From positions 1 through 33,482 of the forward strand of contig NZ_WTVM01000034.1 in the NCBI RefSeq assembly GCF_012910885.1: a DNA stretch of 33,482 nt, read 5' to 3'. Origin of the DNA: Azoarcus taiwanensis. GTDB taxonomy: Bacteria; Pseudomonadota; Gammaproteobacteria; Burkholderiales; Rhodocyclaceae. Below, in pieces: positions 16,576 through 25,763 of this stretch. The position numbers and the translations under genes are program-made. The notes below the pieces were generated by a model. The model did no database searches. It saw only the letters and a program-made list of their open reading frames with translations, and was not told where the DNA came from. The stretch's first letter is position 1; the number at the start of each line of letters is the position of its first letter.

Positions 16576-17235
16576 TCAGCCCTTTGAGATTGCGTGGATC
16601 GGATCCGCAGTTGTGGCGCGCGACTTTGTCGTCTGACGCGTGCCGGCGAGCCCGCTCACGCCCTGGATGAAGATGCGCGACACGATCGGCGCCATATCTG
16701 CGTAGGACAGAGGCCCGTCTGGCCTCAACCAGGTGAAGGTCCAGTTGATCATGCCGAACAGAATCATCGCGACCGGTTTGTCCAGACCCTGTCGGCGCAA
16801 GCCCGGTTCGACCCGTTCGATCGCGTCGGCAAAGGCGGCAACCACGCGCCCTTCCTTCGCTCGCACCGATGTCCTGAGCTCAGGGCGAAGGAACTTGACG
16901 TCCTGTACGATCACCGCATGGTGACTCTGACTGCTCGCGTATATTTCAAGAAAGCGGGCAATCAGCGCCTCGAGGTGCGGCAAGGCCTCGAGTCGCGCGG
17001 CGTCGACCGACTCCACCAGTGCCACCAGCCGATCAATGTAATTGTCGGCAATATCGAAGAGCAGATGCTCCTTGTCGCGATAGTAGTGGTAGAGGAGAGG
17101 CTTCGAGACGCCGCATGCGCGCGCGATTTCGGCCATGGACGCGCTGTGGAAACCACGCTGCGCAAACAGGAGCGCGGCGGCTCCGAGTATCGCCAACCGC
17201 TGCTGTTCGAAAGTCGCCGCTTTTCCCCTGGCCAT
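16576..17235 (-). CDS. paaR: TetR family regulator of phenylacetate catabolism (PaaR)
   Basis: A 219-aa TetR repressor. Residues 10-60 hold the DNA-binding helix-turn-helix (MAEIARACGVSKPLLYHYY), and the rest is the all-helical ligand domain. The ATG at 17235 follows AGGAG with 6-base spacing. It sits between paaE and paaJ in the operon. By analogy with PaaR of beta-proteobacteria and Thermus it should sense phenylacetyl-CoA. An 18-bp perfect inverted repeat at 25629-25646, between the divergent paaG and paaN genes, is its likely operator. The ligand is inference from context. Confidence 0.85.
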   Translation of the reverse strand: MARGKAATFEQQRLAILGAAALLFAQRGFHSASMAEIARACGVSKPLLYHYYRDKEHLLFDIADNYIDRLVALVESVDAARLEALPHLEALIARFLEIYASSQSHHAVIVQDVKFLRPELRTSVRAKEGRVVAAFADAIERVEPGLRRQGLDKPVAMILFGMINWTFTWLRPDGPLSYADMAPIVSRIFIQGVSGLAGTRQTTKSRATTADPIHAISKG

Positions 17236-17258
17236 TACATCTCCTGTGTTCGTTGCGT

Positions 17259-18326
17259 TCAGCGCTCGTCGAAGCTGATCACCACGCGCTCGGTCAGCGG
17301 ATGTGCCTGACAGGTGAGCACGTAGCCGGCGTCGATGTCCGGCTGCTCCAGCGTGTAGTTCTTGTCCATCCGGACCTCCCCTTCAAGCACTTTCGCACGA
17401 CAGGTGCAGCACACGCCGCCCTTGCACGAATAAGGCAGATCCATCCCGGCTCGCAGGGCGACATCGAGAATGGACGGGTCCTCTGCGCGAAACTCCATCA
17501 CGCGGCGCAAACCGTCGGCAACGATGGTGACCTGCGCCTGTGCCGCATCGCCGGGTTCAACGTGATGAGCCGGTCCCGAATCCGGCACCCCGAAGCGCTC
17601 GAGGTGGATGTTCTCCGGCGCCATGCCGGCTGCAAGCAGCCCGGCCTCGACCTCGTCGATCATCCCACCCGGACCGCAGATGAACGCGGCATCGATGGTG
17701 TCGACCGGAATCAGCGTATCGAGGAAGACCTTCACCCGCTCGCCATTGAGGCGTCCATTGAACAGCGCGACATCCTGTTCTTCGCGGGAGAACAGATTGT
17801 ACAGAACGAAACGGGAGAGATAGCGGTTCTTCAGATCTTCGAGCGCTTCGGCGAACATCACGCTGGATTGCCGACGATTGCCGTAGACGAGCGTGAAGCG
17901 GCTGCGGGGCTCGGCGCGCAGCGTCGTCTTGATCAGCGACAGAATGGGCGTGATGCCGCTGCCAGCCGCGAAGGCGACGTAATGCCTTTCGGTGGCAGGA
18001 TCCAGCTGGGTATGGAACCTGCCCTCGGGCGTCATCACTTCGAATACGTCGCCGACACGGATGTGATCGTGCGCCCAGGTCGAGAACCTTCCGCCAGGGA
18101 CCTTCTTGATCGCGATCCGCAACTCGCCGTCGTCGACGCCGGCGCAGATCGAGTAGGAACGGCGCAACGCCTCGCCATCGACAGTGGCCTTCAGATTCAC
18201 GTGCTGTCCCTGCACGAAACGGTAGTCGTCTCGCAAGTCCTCAGGCACCTCGAAACGCAGGCTGATGGCCTCCGGGGTTTCGCGTCGCACTTCGACGACC
18301 TTGAGGGAATGAAAACGTGGTGTCAT
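17259..18326 (-). CDS. paaE: Phenylacetyl-CoA epoxidase reductase subunit
   Basis: A 355-aa iron-sulfur flavoprotein that passes electrons from NADPH to the PaaABC diiron epoxidase. The N-terminal FNR-type domain has the flavin-binding RRSYSIC motif. The middle NAD(P)-binding part has GSGITPILSLI, and the C-terminal plant-type [2Fe-2S] domain has C301-x4-C306-x2-C309 and C339. Length and domain order match the family. It is the last epoxidase gene before paaR. Confidence 0.93.
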   Translation of the reverse strand: MTPRFHSLKVVEVRRETPEAISLRFEVPEDLRDDYRFVQGQHVNLKATVDGEALRRSYSICAGVDDGELRIAIKKVPGGRFSTWAHDHIRVGDVFEVMTPEGRFHTQLDPATERHYVAFAAGSGITPILSLIKTTLRAEPRSRFTLVYGNRRQSSVMFAEALEDLKNRYLSRFVLYNLFSREEQDVALFNGRLNGERVKVFLDTLIPVDTIDAAFICGPGGMIDEVEAGLLAAGMAPENIHLERFGVPDSGPAHHVEPGDAAQAQVTIVADGLRRVMEFRAEDPSILDVALRAGMDLPYSCKGGVCCTCRAKVLEGEVRMDKNYTLEQPDIDAGYVLTCQAHPLTERVVISFDER

Positions 18327-18359
18327 GGTGCTGTCTCCAACGCCGCTTCGTGAGGCGGT

Positions 18360-18848
18360 TCAAATCGGTTTGAAATACTCGAAAGGCTCAAGACAGGTCT
18401 TGCAGCGATAGGTCGCCTTGCAGGCCGTGGACCCGAATTCGGACAAGCGCTCGGTGTCGTCCGAGCCGCAGCGCGGACAGCGCAAGCGGGGTCTGTGAAA
18501 ACGCAAGGGCTGCGGCGCGTTCGCCGCACGCTCACCCGGCGGCACGATACCGTAGGCGCGCAGCTTCTCGCGCGCGGCCGGCACGATCCAGTCGGTGGTC
18601 CAGGCCGGCGACAAGCGGGTTTCCACATTGACTTGTGCCGCCCCCGCCTCAAGCAGGGCCTCTCTTATGCTCTGCGCGATCACTTCGGTCGCCGGGCAGC
18701 CGGAGTAAGTCGGCGTCACCACGACCTTGAGGCCGTTCTCGGTGACCTCGATCTCGCGGACGATGCCGAGCTCGGTGACCGATATCACCGGTATTTCCGG
18801 ATCGGGCACGTCCTCCAGCGTTTTCCAGGCTTGGGCGACGGTCAGCAT
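18360..18848 (-). CDS. paaD: Phenylacetyl-CoA epoxidase assembly protein
   Basis: A 162-aa protein with an N-terminal MIP18/DUF59 domain (VPDPEIPVISVTELGIVR, with the conserved PTYSGCPATEVI cysteine) and a C-terminal zinc-ribbon-like segment (CPRCGS, then CKATYRCKTC). It is required for epoxidase activity, probably by Fe-S or metal maturation. The ATG at 18848 gives a 5-bp gap to paaC. A GTG at 18860 would overlap paaC by 7 bp and is the alternative. Confidence 0.9.
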   Translation of the reverse strand: MLTVAQAWKTLEDVPDPEIPVISVTELGIVREIEVTENGLKVVVTPTYSGCPATEVIAQSIREALLEAGAAQVNVETRLSPAWTTDWIVPAAREKLRAYGIVPPGERAANAPQPLRFHRPRLRCPRCGSDDTERLSEFGSTACKATYRCKTCLEPFEYFKPI

Positions 18849-18853
18849 CGGCT

Positions 18854-19612
18854 TCACCACTGCGTGTCCGGGTAGGTGCGCTGCATGTATTGCATGGTCG
18901 CGAGCAAGTGGCCCATGTGCTCGGAATGGCGACCGAACTTGCCGTAGGACTTGAACGGCGTACGCGGCGGCACTGTCAGCGTGGCCTCGACCATCAATGG
19001 ATGGACTTGGGCCTCCCAGCTCTGCTCGAGCTCGTGCCAGGCCGGCCCGATTCCGGCCGCGGCGATCGCATCCTCACCGGGCGCCGGCGCGAAGAACTCG
19101 GCGGTGTAGGGCCACAGGTAGTCGAGCGCCTCCTGCGTTCGCCGGTGCGACTCCTCGGTGCCGTCGCCAAGCCGGATCACCCAGTCTCCCGAATGCTGCT
19201 GGTGATAGCGCGCCTCCTTCAGGCTCTTGCCGGCGATCGCCGCCAGCTCGGCGTCGGTGGAGCCGACCAGGCGTGACAACAGCAGCACCTGGAAGGTGCT
19301 GAACAGGTAGTTGCGCACCTTGGTCCGCGCAAAATCATGATTCGGCAGCTCGCACAGGGTCAGGTTTCGGTAGTGGCCCTCGGTACGCAGGAATGCGAGT
19401 CTGTCCTCGTCGCGTCCCTCGCCTTCGAGGGCGCCTGCGCGGGTCAGCAGCATGCGTGCCTGTCCGATCAGGTCAAGCGCCATGTTCGCAAGCGCCATGT
19501 CCTCTTCCAGCACCGGCGCATGGCCACACCACTCCGAAAGGCGCTGTCCGAGGATCAGTGCGTTGTCACCGATGCGCAAAACGTATTCGGTGTGTTCTTG
19601 ATTCGTCGCCAT
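18854..19612 (-). CDS. paaC: Phenylacetyl-CoA epoxidase structural subunit
   Basis: A 252-aa ferritin-like subunit that pairs with PaaA but does not hold the catalytic diiron centre. ALANMALDLIGQARMLLTRAG and the late GKFGRHSEHMGHLLATMQ are family hallmarks. The ATG at 19612 was chosen because GGAGAGAGCA precedes it; longer in-frame starts lack a ribosome site. Confidence 0.92.
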   Translation of the reverse strand: MATNQEHTEYVLRIGDNALILGQRLSEWCGHAPVLEEDMALANMALDLIGQARMLLTRAGALEGEGRDEDRLAFLRTEGHYRNLTLCELPNHDFARTKVRNYLFSTFQVLLLSRLVGSTDAELAAIAGKSLKEARYHQQHSGDWVIRLGDGTEESHRRTQEALDYLWPYTAEFFAPAPGEDAIAAAGIGPAWHELEQSWEAQVHPLMVEATLTVPPRTPFKSYGKFGRHSEHMGHLLATMQYMQRTYPDTQW

Positions 19613-19675
19613 TGCTCTCTCCGTCGGCGTGCAGGTCGGCGAAAGCGCGTGCATCGCACGACGCTGCACCCCGCA

Positions 19676-19963
19676 TTACATGTGGTTCACTTCGTCCGGC
19701 AGCTTGTAGAAGGTGGGATGCCGATAGATCTTGTCCTCGGCCGGGTCGAACAACTCCGGCTTCGCGTCCGGATCGGACGCCACGATGTGGTCAGCCTGCA
19801 CGACCCAGATACTCACCCCCTCCATTCGCCGGGTATAGACGTCGCGCGCGACCTGCAGGGCAATCCGCGCATCCGGCGCGTGAACGCTGCCGCAGTGCTT
19901 GTGATCGAGTCCGTTACGGCTGCGGATGAACACCTCCCACAACGGCCATTCTTTCTTTTCCAT
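19676..19963 (-). CDS. paaB: Phenylacetyl-CoA epoxidase small subunit
   Basis: A 95-aa protein that bridges PaaAC heterodimers. MEKKEWPLWEVFIRSRNGL and the segment ending in GSVHAPDARIAL are diagnostic. The start at 19963 is supported by AAGGAG upstream and the usual family length; the longer open frame upstream is not conserved. It lies 82 bp after paaA. Confidence 0.93.
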   Translation of the reverse strand: MEKKEWPLWEVFIRSRNGLDHKHCGSVHAPDARIALQVARDVYTRRMEGVSIWVVQADHIVASDPDAKPELFDPAEDKIYRHPTFYKLPDEVNHM

Positions 19964-20045
19964 GCCTGTTCTCCTTGTGCGGGTCTGAGCCCGATCTGCG
20001 GCGTCACCCGAGGCGACACCCGCGGTATGTGTCATGTCGCCCGAC

Positions 20046-21044
20046 TCAGGCGGCGAGCTTCCTGGCCGCCTGTTTGGCCGAGAAGGCCATCGCGGCCTCA
20101 CGGACCCAGGCGCCGTCCTCCCAAGCCTTGCGCCGCGCCGCGAGACGGTCGACATTGCACTGGCCGTTTCCCTTCACCACCGACCAGAACTCGTCCCAGT
20201 CGATGGCGCCGAAGTCATAGTGGCCGCGCGCCTCGTTCCATTTGAGCGCCGGATCCGGGAGCGTCACGCCGAGGACCTCGGCCTGCTTGACGGTGGCGTC
20301 GACGAACTTCTGCCGCAGATCGTCGTTCGAAATGCGCTTGATGCCCCAGCGCATGGAATCGACATGCACGCTGTCCTTGTCGTGCGGACCGAACATCATG
20401 ATCGATGGCCACCACCACCGATTGACCGCGTCCTGAACCATCTCACGCTGTTCCTTCGTGCCCTTCATCATCTGCAGCAGCGCGTCGTAGCCCTGACGCT
20501 GGTGGAAGGACTCCTCCTTGCAGATGCGGACCATGGCGCGTGCATAGGGACCATAGGAGCACTTGCACAGCGGGATCTGGTTCATGATCGCCGCGCCATC
20601 GACCAGCCAGCCGATCACGCCGATGTCGGCCCAGTTCAGGGTGGGGTAGTTGAAGATCGAGCTGTATTTCGCGCGACCGCTCAACAAGGCTTCGGTCAAA
20701 TCGTCTCGCGACACGCCGAGGGTTTCGCAGGCCGCGTAGAGATACAGTCCGTGTCCGCCCTCGTCCTGAACCTTGGCAAGCAGAATGGCCTTGCGCTTGA
20801 GCGTCGGCGCGCGGGTGATCCAGTTGCCTTCGGGCAGCATGCCGACGATCTCGGAGTGCGCATGCTGGCTGATCTGGCGCACGAGTGTCTTGCGATACGC
20901 CTCCGGCATCCAGTCCTTGGGTTCGATGAAGCCGCCCGCGTCGATGCGCGCATTGAATTCATCCACGTAGGCCGGATTCTCGGCCTCGCGGGACGCGCGA
21001 TCGTCCGGATCCTTTGGTGCTATGTCGAGAGCTTGTGTGTACAT
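20046..21044 (-). CDS. paaA: Phenylacetyl-CoA epoxidase catalytic subunit
   Basis: A 332-aa diiron monooxygenase subunit that converts phenylacetyl-CoA to the ring 1,2-epoxide using O2. Likely iron ligands are E65, E95xxH98 (in [10 protein letters not shown]) and E178xxH181 (in [10 protein letters not shown]). The ATG at 21044 follows AAGGAG with 7-base spacing. It lies between paaK and paaB, the standard order. Confidence 0.95.
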   Translation of the reverse strand: MYTQALDIAPKDPDDRASREAENPAYVDEFNARIDAGGFIEPKDWMPEAYRKTLVRQISQHAHSEIVGMLPEGNWITRAPTLKRKAILLAKVQDEGGHGLYLYAACETLGVSRDDLTEALLSGRAKYSSIFNYPTLNWADIGVIGWLVDGAAIMNQIPLCKCSYGPYARAMVRICKEESFHQRQGYDALLQMMKGTKEQREMVQDAVNRWWWPSIMMFGPHDKDSVHVDSMRWGIKRISNDDLRQKFVDATVKQAEVLGVTLPDPALKWNEARGHYDFGAIDWDEFWSVVKGNGQCNVDRLAARRKAWEDGAWVREAAMAFSAKQAARKLAA

Positions 21045-21140
21045 GGCTGCTCCTTTCTCGCAAATGCCGCGACGTTTTGCCTGGGGGCGCGCCGCGTAAT
21101 GGTTTTTGACATCCCGCTCGTTTCAATCGCCAGGCACGGG

Positions 21141-22466
21141 TCACGCCCTCGGGCGACGGTCCTGCACACGCTTGGCCTTGCCGATCGTGACCCGTTCGAT
21201 CGCAAACGGCTCGCACACCTCGACGCGCGCCGACACACCGATCAGACTCTTGATGTGGTGGGTGAGCTCCTGGGCGAGGGCCTCACGCTGTTCTGCGTGT
21301 CGCCCGACGTTCGCCTCGGGGTTGAGCTCGACCTTGACCGTCAGCGTGTCCATGTGGCCCTCCTTATCCACGACGAGCAGATACTGCGGCGCCAGTTTCG
21401 GCATCCGGCAGATCAGTTCCTCGATCTGGGTCGGGAAGAGGTTCACGCCCCGGATGATCAGCATGTCGTCGGTGCGACCGGTGATCTTTGCCATCCGGCG
21501 CATGCTGCGCGCAGTAGGCGGCAGCAGCCGCGTCAGGTCGCGGGTGCGGTAGCGAATCACCGGCATCGCCTCCTTGGTGAGGGTGGTGAACACCAGCTCG
21601 CCCTCTTCGCCATCCGGCAATACCTCGCCGGTCCGCGGGTCGATGATTTCCGGATAGAAGTGATCTTCCCAGATCACGGGACCATCCTTGGTCTCCACAC
21701 ACTCGCTGGCGACCCCCGGGCCGATCACCTCGGAGAGCCCGTAGATGTCGACCGCATCCATGCCGGAACGCTGCTCCATGGCTTCGCGCATGGCCGCGGT
21801 CCACGGTTCGGCGCCGAAGATGCCGACTTTCAGCGAGGTCTGCTTCGGGTCGATCCCCTGCCGTTCCATCTCGTCCAGAATGGTCAGCATGTAGGAGGGC
21901 GTCACCATGATGACCTGAGGCCCGAAGTCCTGGATGAGCTGGATCTGCTTCTCTGTCTGCCCACCGGACATGGGCACCACGGTACAGCCGAGCCGCTCGG
22001 CCCCATAGTGCGCGCCGAGGCCACCGGTGAAGAGCCCATAGCCATAGGCAACATGCACCATGTCGCCCGGCCGCCCGCCACCAGCCCGGATCGAGCGTGC
22101 GACCACGGTGGACCAGGTGTCGATGTCCTTCAGCGTATAGCCGACGACAGTCGGCTTGCCGGTCGTGCCCGAGGACGCATGGACACGGGCAATGCGTTCG
22201 CGCGGCACGGCGAACATGCCGAAAGGGTAGTTCTGACGCAGATCCTGTTTCGTCGTTAACGGGAAACGCGCGAGGTCGTGCAGGCTCCGCAAATCGTCAG
22301 GATGCACTCCCGCCTCGTCGAACTTCCGGCGGTAGTGCGCGACGTTGTCATAAGCATGTCGAAGGCTCCATCGCAGACGCTCCAGCTGCACCGCCCGCAG
22401 CTCGTCCTCGCTGACGCTTTCGATCGGTTCGAGCTCTGCCGGCCCGTATTCGTTGATGTTGTTCAT
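21141..22466 (-). CDS. paaK: Phenylacetate-CoA ligase, copy 2 in the aerobic cluster
   Basis: A 441-aa AMP-forming ligase. SSGTTGKPTVVGYT, YGLSEVIGPG and YRTRDLTRLLP match the family, and the conserved lysine lies in GKAKRVQDRRP. GGAGGA precedes the ATG. It is about as long as the copy at 2207-3553 and shares long identical stretches in the core. The two diverge in the N-terminal 20 residues and the C-terminal domain. It starts the aerobic pathway. Confidence 0.94.
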   Translation of the reverse strand: MNNINEYGPAELEPIESVSEDELRAVQLERLRWSLRHAYDNVAHYRRKFDEAGVHPDDLRSLHDLARFPLTTKQDLRQNYPFGMFAVPRERIARVHASSGTTGKPTVVGYTLKDIDTWSTVVARSIRAGGGRPGDMVHVAYGYGLFTGGLGAHYGAERLGCTVVPMSGGQTEKQIQLIQDFGPQVIMVTPSYMLTILDEMERQGIDPKQTSLKVGIFGAEPWTAAMREAMEQRSGMDAVDIYGLSEVIGPGVASECVETKDGPVIWEDHFYPEIIDPRTGEVLPDGEEGELVFTTLTKEAMPVIRYRTRDLTRLLPPTARSMRRMAKITGRTDDMLIIRGVNLFPTQIEELICRMPKLAPQYLLVVDKEGHMDTLTVKVELNPEANVGRHAEQREALAQELTHHIKSLIGVSARVEVCEPFAIERVTIGKAKRVQDRRPRA

Positions 22467-22522
22467 TGGTGTCTCCTCCGCCTGCGCCTCAGTGTCTCTT
22501 GTTTGCGCTCACCTCTGGTTCT

Positions 22523-22996
22523 TCACTCTGTCTGCATCACAGGGCGCCCCTTCATCCGGTACGACTTGCCTCGCATGACGGCAACAAGCTCGCCGTGCTG
22601 ATTGAACACCTCAATGTCGTAGAGACCGGTACGACCCGACGCCCTGATCTCCCGCGCGTTCGCGGTCAGCCGGTCGCCCGGGCGGCCGGGCAGCAGAAAG
22701 TCCAGTGCAATGCCCGACGCGACCGTCTGCTCGTTGCACGCGTTGCACGCATAGGCAAAGGCCGAATCCGCGATCGCGGTGATATAGGCGCCGTGGCAAA
22801 TCCCGAAACCGTTGAGCATGCGCGGCTGTACGGTCATCGCGAGCCTGGACCGACCCGGTCCAATGTCCAGCACCTCGATTCCAAGGTCCTGCGCGGTGTT
22901 GTCCAGCGCAAACATCGCATCGCGCACGCGCTCGGCGAGCGACTGCGCATCCGCTTCGCCGGTCCGATCGCGCACGAAAGCCTGTGGTTCATTCAT
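22523..22996 (-). CDS. paaI: Phenylacetyl-CoA pathway hotdog thioesterase
   Basis: A 157-aa hotdog thioesterase. GICHGAYITAIADSAFAYAC is the PaaI signature with the catalytic Asp in the long helix. It rescues CoA from dead-end ring-hydroxylated acyl-CoAs. The start at 22996 follows GGAGGGAG; it overlaps the end of paaH by 8 bp. Confidence 0.92.
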   Translation of the reverse strand: MNEPQAFVRDRTGEADAQSLAERVRDAMFALDNTAQDLGIEVLDIGPGRSRLAMTVQPRMLNGFGICHGAYITAIADSAFAYACNACNEQTVASGIALDFLLPGRPGDRLTANAREIRASGRTGLYDIEVFNQHGELVAVMRGKSYRMKGRPVMQTE

Positions 22997-24512
22997 GAAA
23001 CTTTCTCCCTCCGATTGCCTTTCTTCGCAGCAGCGGTGCACAGCGGTACCGCTCCTCGCGATAGTGTTCATTCAGCCTGTCCAGCGCAGCCACCACGCGG
23101 GCGACTCCCAGCTCGTCTGCCCATTCGAGCGGACCGCGAGGATAGTTCGTGCCGTAGCGCATTGCCGCATCGACGTCATGGGCTGTGGCGACGCCGGCCT
23201 GCACCAGGCCAGCTGCTTCGTTGATAATCATCGCGACGGTTCTCAGCCCGATCAACCCTGCCACATCGTCGATCAGATTCACCGCCAGGCCCGCGCGTTG
23301 AAGCGTCCCGACCACGCAGTCCAGCGCGGCCGAGGCGCACTGGTCTGCGGGCGCGATCACCAGTCGCGGCGTGCTTGCATAGTCCAGGCAGAGGTCGAAC
23401 ACGATCAGGTTCGGGCAGTCTTCCTCCGCGGCGCGCCGGGTCGCGGTGCGCCCGTCGCACGGCACCAGGTGGGCACCCTCGATCTCGATCGACTCACGAC
23501 TGGCAGCCCCGCCCATGCGCTCGACGACCGCGACGGCGCCCAGCCGATCGGCAAGGGCGCACAGTGATGGTTCGGCCCCGTGAAGCCGGACCCGCTCCGC
23601 TCCCTCTCGGGGTGATTCGTCCTCGGGGCGGGGTGGAATCGCACCCGCCCGGTAGTCATAGACGCCGCGCCCGCTCTTGCGCCCGAGCCGGCCAGCTGCG
23701 ACGAGTTCCTGCTGGAAAAGGCTGGGCTCGTAGCGGCGGTCGCCGAAACAGGCATCGAAAACCGAACGCGTAACCGCAAAGTTCACATCGTGGCCGATGA
23801 AATCCATCAGCTCGAACGGCCCCATCGGAAAGCCACAGCAGTCACGCATCGCTGCATCCAGGGTGGCAGGCTTGGCCGCGCGCTCGGCCAGAACGCGTTG
23901 CGCCTCGGCATAGAAGGGACGGGCGACCCGATTGACGATGAACCCCGGCGACGACACGACATGCACCGCGACCTTTCCCCAGGCGACCGCGGTTGCAAAC
24001 ACGGTATCGGCCACGTCCGCATCCGTCGCGAGACCGGAGACGACTTCAACCAGCTTCATGCGCGGCGCCGGATTGAAGAAATGCATGCCGACGACCCGCT
24101 CAGGCCGCGACAAGCCTGCGGTGAGGGCGGTTATCGACAAGGAGGATGTATTCGAGGCGAGTATCGCCTGCTCGGGGAGAGTCGACTCGAGCTCGAAGAA
24201 CAGGGCGCGCTTGACGTCAAGCCGCTCGACGATCGCTTCGATCGCCAGAGTGGCGGTGCGTGCATCGGCCAGCTTGTCGATGCCGTGAATCCTGGCGATC
24301 GTGGACTCGGCTCGCGCCGCATCCAGGCGCCCCTTGCTCACCTGTTCGCGCAGACTCGCAGCAATCGCCGCACAACCCTTCTCGACGGCCTCAGCAGAGG
24401 TATCGGCTAGAAACACCCGATGTCCCGCCAGGGCGGCGACCTGGGCGATGCCGCTGCCCATCGCACCGGCACCGACCACGAGCACATCGGTCTGCACGCT
24501 GACCGCCGACAT
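22989..24512 (-). CDS. paaH: 3-hydroxyadipyl-CoA dehydrogenase
   Basis: A 507-aa NAD-dependent 3-hydroxyacyl-CoA dehydrogenase. The N-terminal nucleotide loop VVGAGAMGSGIAQ is followed by the catalytic region SNTSSLSIT and GMHFFNPAPRMKLVEVV. A duplicated C-terminal dehydrogenase domain ends with NYPRGPLEWADELG, as in PaaH/PaaC. AAGGGGGA precedes the ATG, which is 3 bp after the paaG stop. Confidence 0.93.
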   Translation of the reverse strand: MSAVSVQTDVLVVGAGAMGSGIAQVAALAGHRVFLADTSAEAVEKGCAAIAASLREQVSKGRLDAARAESTIARIHGIDKLADARTATLAIEAIVERLDVKRALFFELESTLPEQAILASNTSSLSITALTAGLSRPERVVGMHFFNPAPRMKLVEVVSGLATDADVADTVFATAVAWGKVAVHVVSSPGFIVNRVARPFYAEAQRVLAERAAKPATLDAAMRDCCGFPMGPFELMDFIGHDVNFAVTRSVFDACFGDRRYEPSLFQQELVAAGRLGRKSGRGVYDYRAGAIPPRPEDESPREGAERVRLHGAEPSLCALADRLGAVAVVERMGGAASRESIEIEGAHLVPCDGRTATRRAAEEDCPNLIVFDLCLDYASTPRLVIAPADQCASAALDCVVGTLQRAGLAVNLIDDVAGLIGLRTVAMIINEAAGLVQAGVATAHDVDAAMRYGTNYPRGPLEWADELGVARVVAALDRLNEHYREERYRCAPLLRRKAIGGRKFHE

Positions 24513-24515
24513 GAA

Positions 24516-25322
24516 TCAGTCCCCCTTGAAACGCGGCGCGCGCTTGTCGATGAAAGCCGCGACGCCTTCGCGATAATCGTTGGAACGGCCGCAGACAGTC
24601 ATCATGTTGCGTTCGAGTACGAGTTGTTCTTCGAAATCATTGGTCGAACTCGCCCAGATCGCTTTCTTGGTCTGCGCGTAGCCGAAGGTCGGGCCGGCCG
24701 CGAGTTGGGCTGCAACCGCCTGCACCGTCGACTGCAACGCTTCGTCATCGACACACTTCCAGATCAGGCCCCACTGTTCGGCCTGCTCAGCGCCAAGCCG
24801 GTCACCGAGCAGGGTCAGCCCGAGAGCCCGTGCAGGGCCCAGCAGGCGCGGCAGAATCCAGGTGCCCCCGGTGTCGGGAATCAGACCCAGTTTGCAGAAA
24901 GACTGGATGAAGCTTGCAGAGCGGGCAGCGAAAACCAGATCGCAGGCGAGCGCGATGTTGGCACCCGCCCCCGCCGCGACACCATTGACCGCCGCGATCA
25001 CCGGCAAGTCCAGCGCTCGGAGCGCGAGCACCAGGGGTTTGTAGTTGCGTTCGACCGAGTCGCCGAGGTCCGGCATTTCGTCACCGGGTGCCACGCTGCG
25101 GTCGGACAGGTCCTGACCGGCGCAGAATCCCCGTCCAGCGCCGGTGAGAACCAGCACGCGCACCGAACCGTCGCGTCGTCCGCTCGCGACGAGCTCCAGC
25201 GCATCACGCAACTCCTGGTGCATCGTCTCGTTGAAGCTGTTCAACTTGTCGGGTCGATTCAGGGTCAGCGTCGCAACCCCTGCATCAATAGCGAATTGAA
25301 TCGTCTCGAACGTGCCCGTCAT
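24516..25322 (-). CDS. paaG: Ring-1,2-epoxyphenylacetyl-CoA isomerase (crotonase fold)
   Basis: A 268-aa crotonase-family protein that isomerises the epoxide to oxepin-CoA and later moves a double bond. GRGFCAGQDLSDR holds the PaaG-type active-site Asp, and GLIPDTGGTWILPRLLG is characteristic of PaaG rather than PaaF. ATG 25322 was chosen for its GGGGGA ribosome site; the longer frame to 25376 has none. It is the first gene of the minus-strand operon. Confidence 0.9.
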   Translation of the reverse strand: MTGTFETIQFAIDAGVATLTLNRPDKLNSFNETMHQELRDALELVASGRRDGSVRVLVLTGAGRGFCAGQDLSDRSVAPGDEMPDLGDSVERNYKPLVLALRALDLPVIAAVNGVAAGAGANIALACDLVFAARSASFIQSFCKLGLIPDTGGTWILPRLLGPARALGLTLLGDRLGAEQAEQWGLIWKCVDDEALQSTVQAVAAQLAAGPTFGYAQTKKAIWASSTNDFEEQLVLERNMMTVCGRSNDYREGVAAFIDKRAPRFKGD

Positions 25323-25628
25323 CTCATCCCCCGTTGGGTAACCGGTTTCGCCGAAATCGACTCGATCGGCGCTCAACTTCCGTCACGGCTCCATCAAGAT
25401 CGAATCAGCAACAACGGCATCATCGATCGGAAGGTCCGCTCTCGCAGCAAAGAGACGAACCGATTTACTGACTATAGTGCAAGCACCCCTGTCTCTCGAC
25501 TACCGACACCACCTCGCCGAATGCAGGATCAAGCCCGACTCGGGTGATATCGTTACGTTCTCCGCGACCCATGTCATTCGACGCACGATCACGAAGAATC
25601 GGGCCGGCCCTGAGCCTTCGCAAAGTCC

Positions 25629-25646
25629 ATTGACCGACCGGTCAAT
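25629..25646. promoter_or_regulatory. 18-bp perfect inverted repeat, likely PaaR operator
   Basis: ATTGACCG-AC-CGGTCAAT is a perfect palindrome with a 2-bp centre, of typical TetR operator size. It lies between the divergent paa units, and the cluster carries one TetR gene. It covers the -35 of the predicted paaN promoter. Confidence 0.78.
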
Positions 25647-25658
25647 CAATAGTAATGT
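25630..25658 (+). promoter_or_regulatory. Predicted paaN promoter
   Basis: TTGACC (25630-25635), a 17-bp spacer and TAATGT (25653-25658). The -35 lies inside the PaaR-type palindrome. A second weaker option is TTGATC (25658-25663) with ATTATT (25681-25686), whose -35 overlaps the FNR-type box. Confidence 0.55.
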
Positions 25659-25671
25659 TGATCTAGATCAA
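25658..25671. promoter_or_regulatory. FNR/ANR/AcpR-type binding site
   Basis: TTGATCTAGATCAA matches the FNR consensus TTGAT-N4-ATCAA at all ten specified positions and is a perfect palindrome. It starts at the last base of the predicted paaN -10, so binding under oxygen limitation would probably repress paaN. Activation of another start site is possible. Confidence 0.75.
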
Positions 25672-25763
25672 AACTCAAGCATTATTTTCCAGCCCACAGA
25701 AAGGCATGCCGTATTCGAACCGTCATGGACGAGGGGTGCGGCCCACAACCCACGGAGAGAACG

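Larger units (their letters stand above)
25323..25763. other. Divergent paaG/paaN regulatory region
   Basis: A 441-bp gene-free region, noticeably AT-richer near 25630-25690. It contains the PaaR-type palindrome, the FNR-type box and at least one good plus-strand promoter. The minus-strand start for paaG is less clear: the self-complementary ACTATAGT at 25471-25478 offers a TATAGT -10, but its -35 is weak. Confidence 0.7.

Noticed and set aside
20034-22259. 741-codon plus-strand open frame across paaA and paaK
   Set aside because: It is antisense to two well-supported paa genes in high-GC DNA and has no domain of its own.
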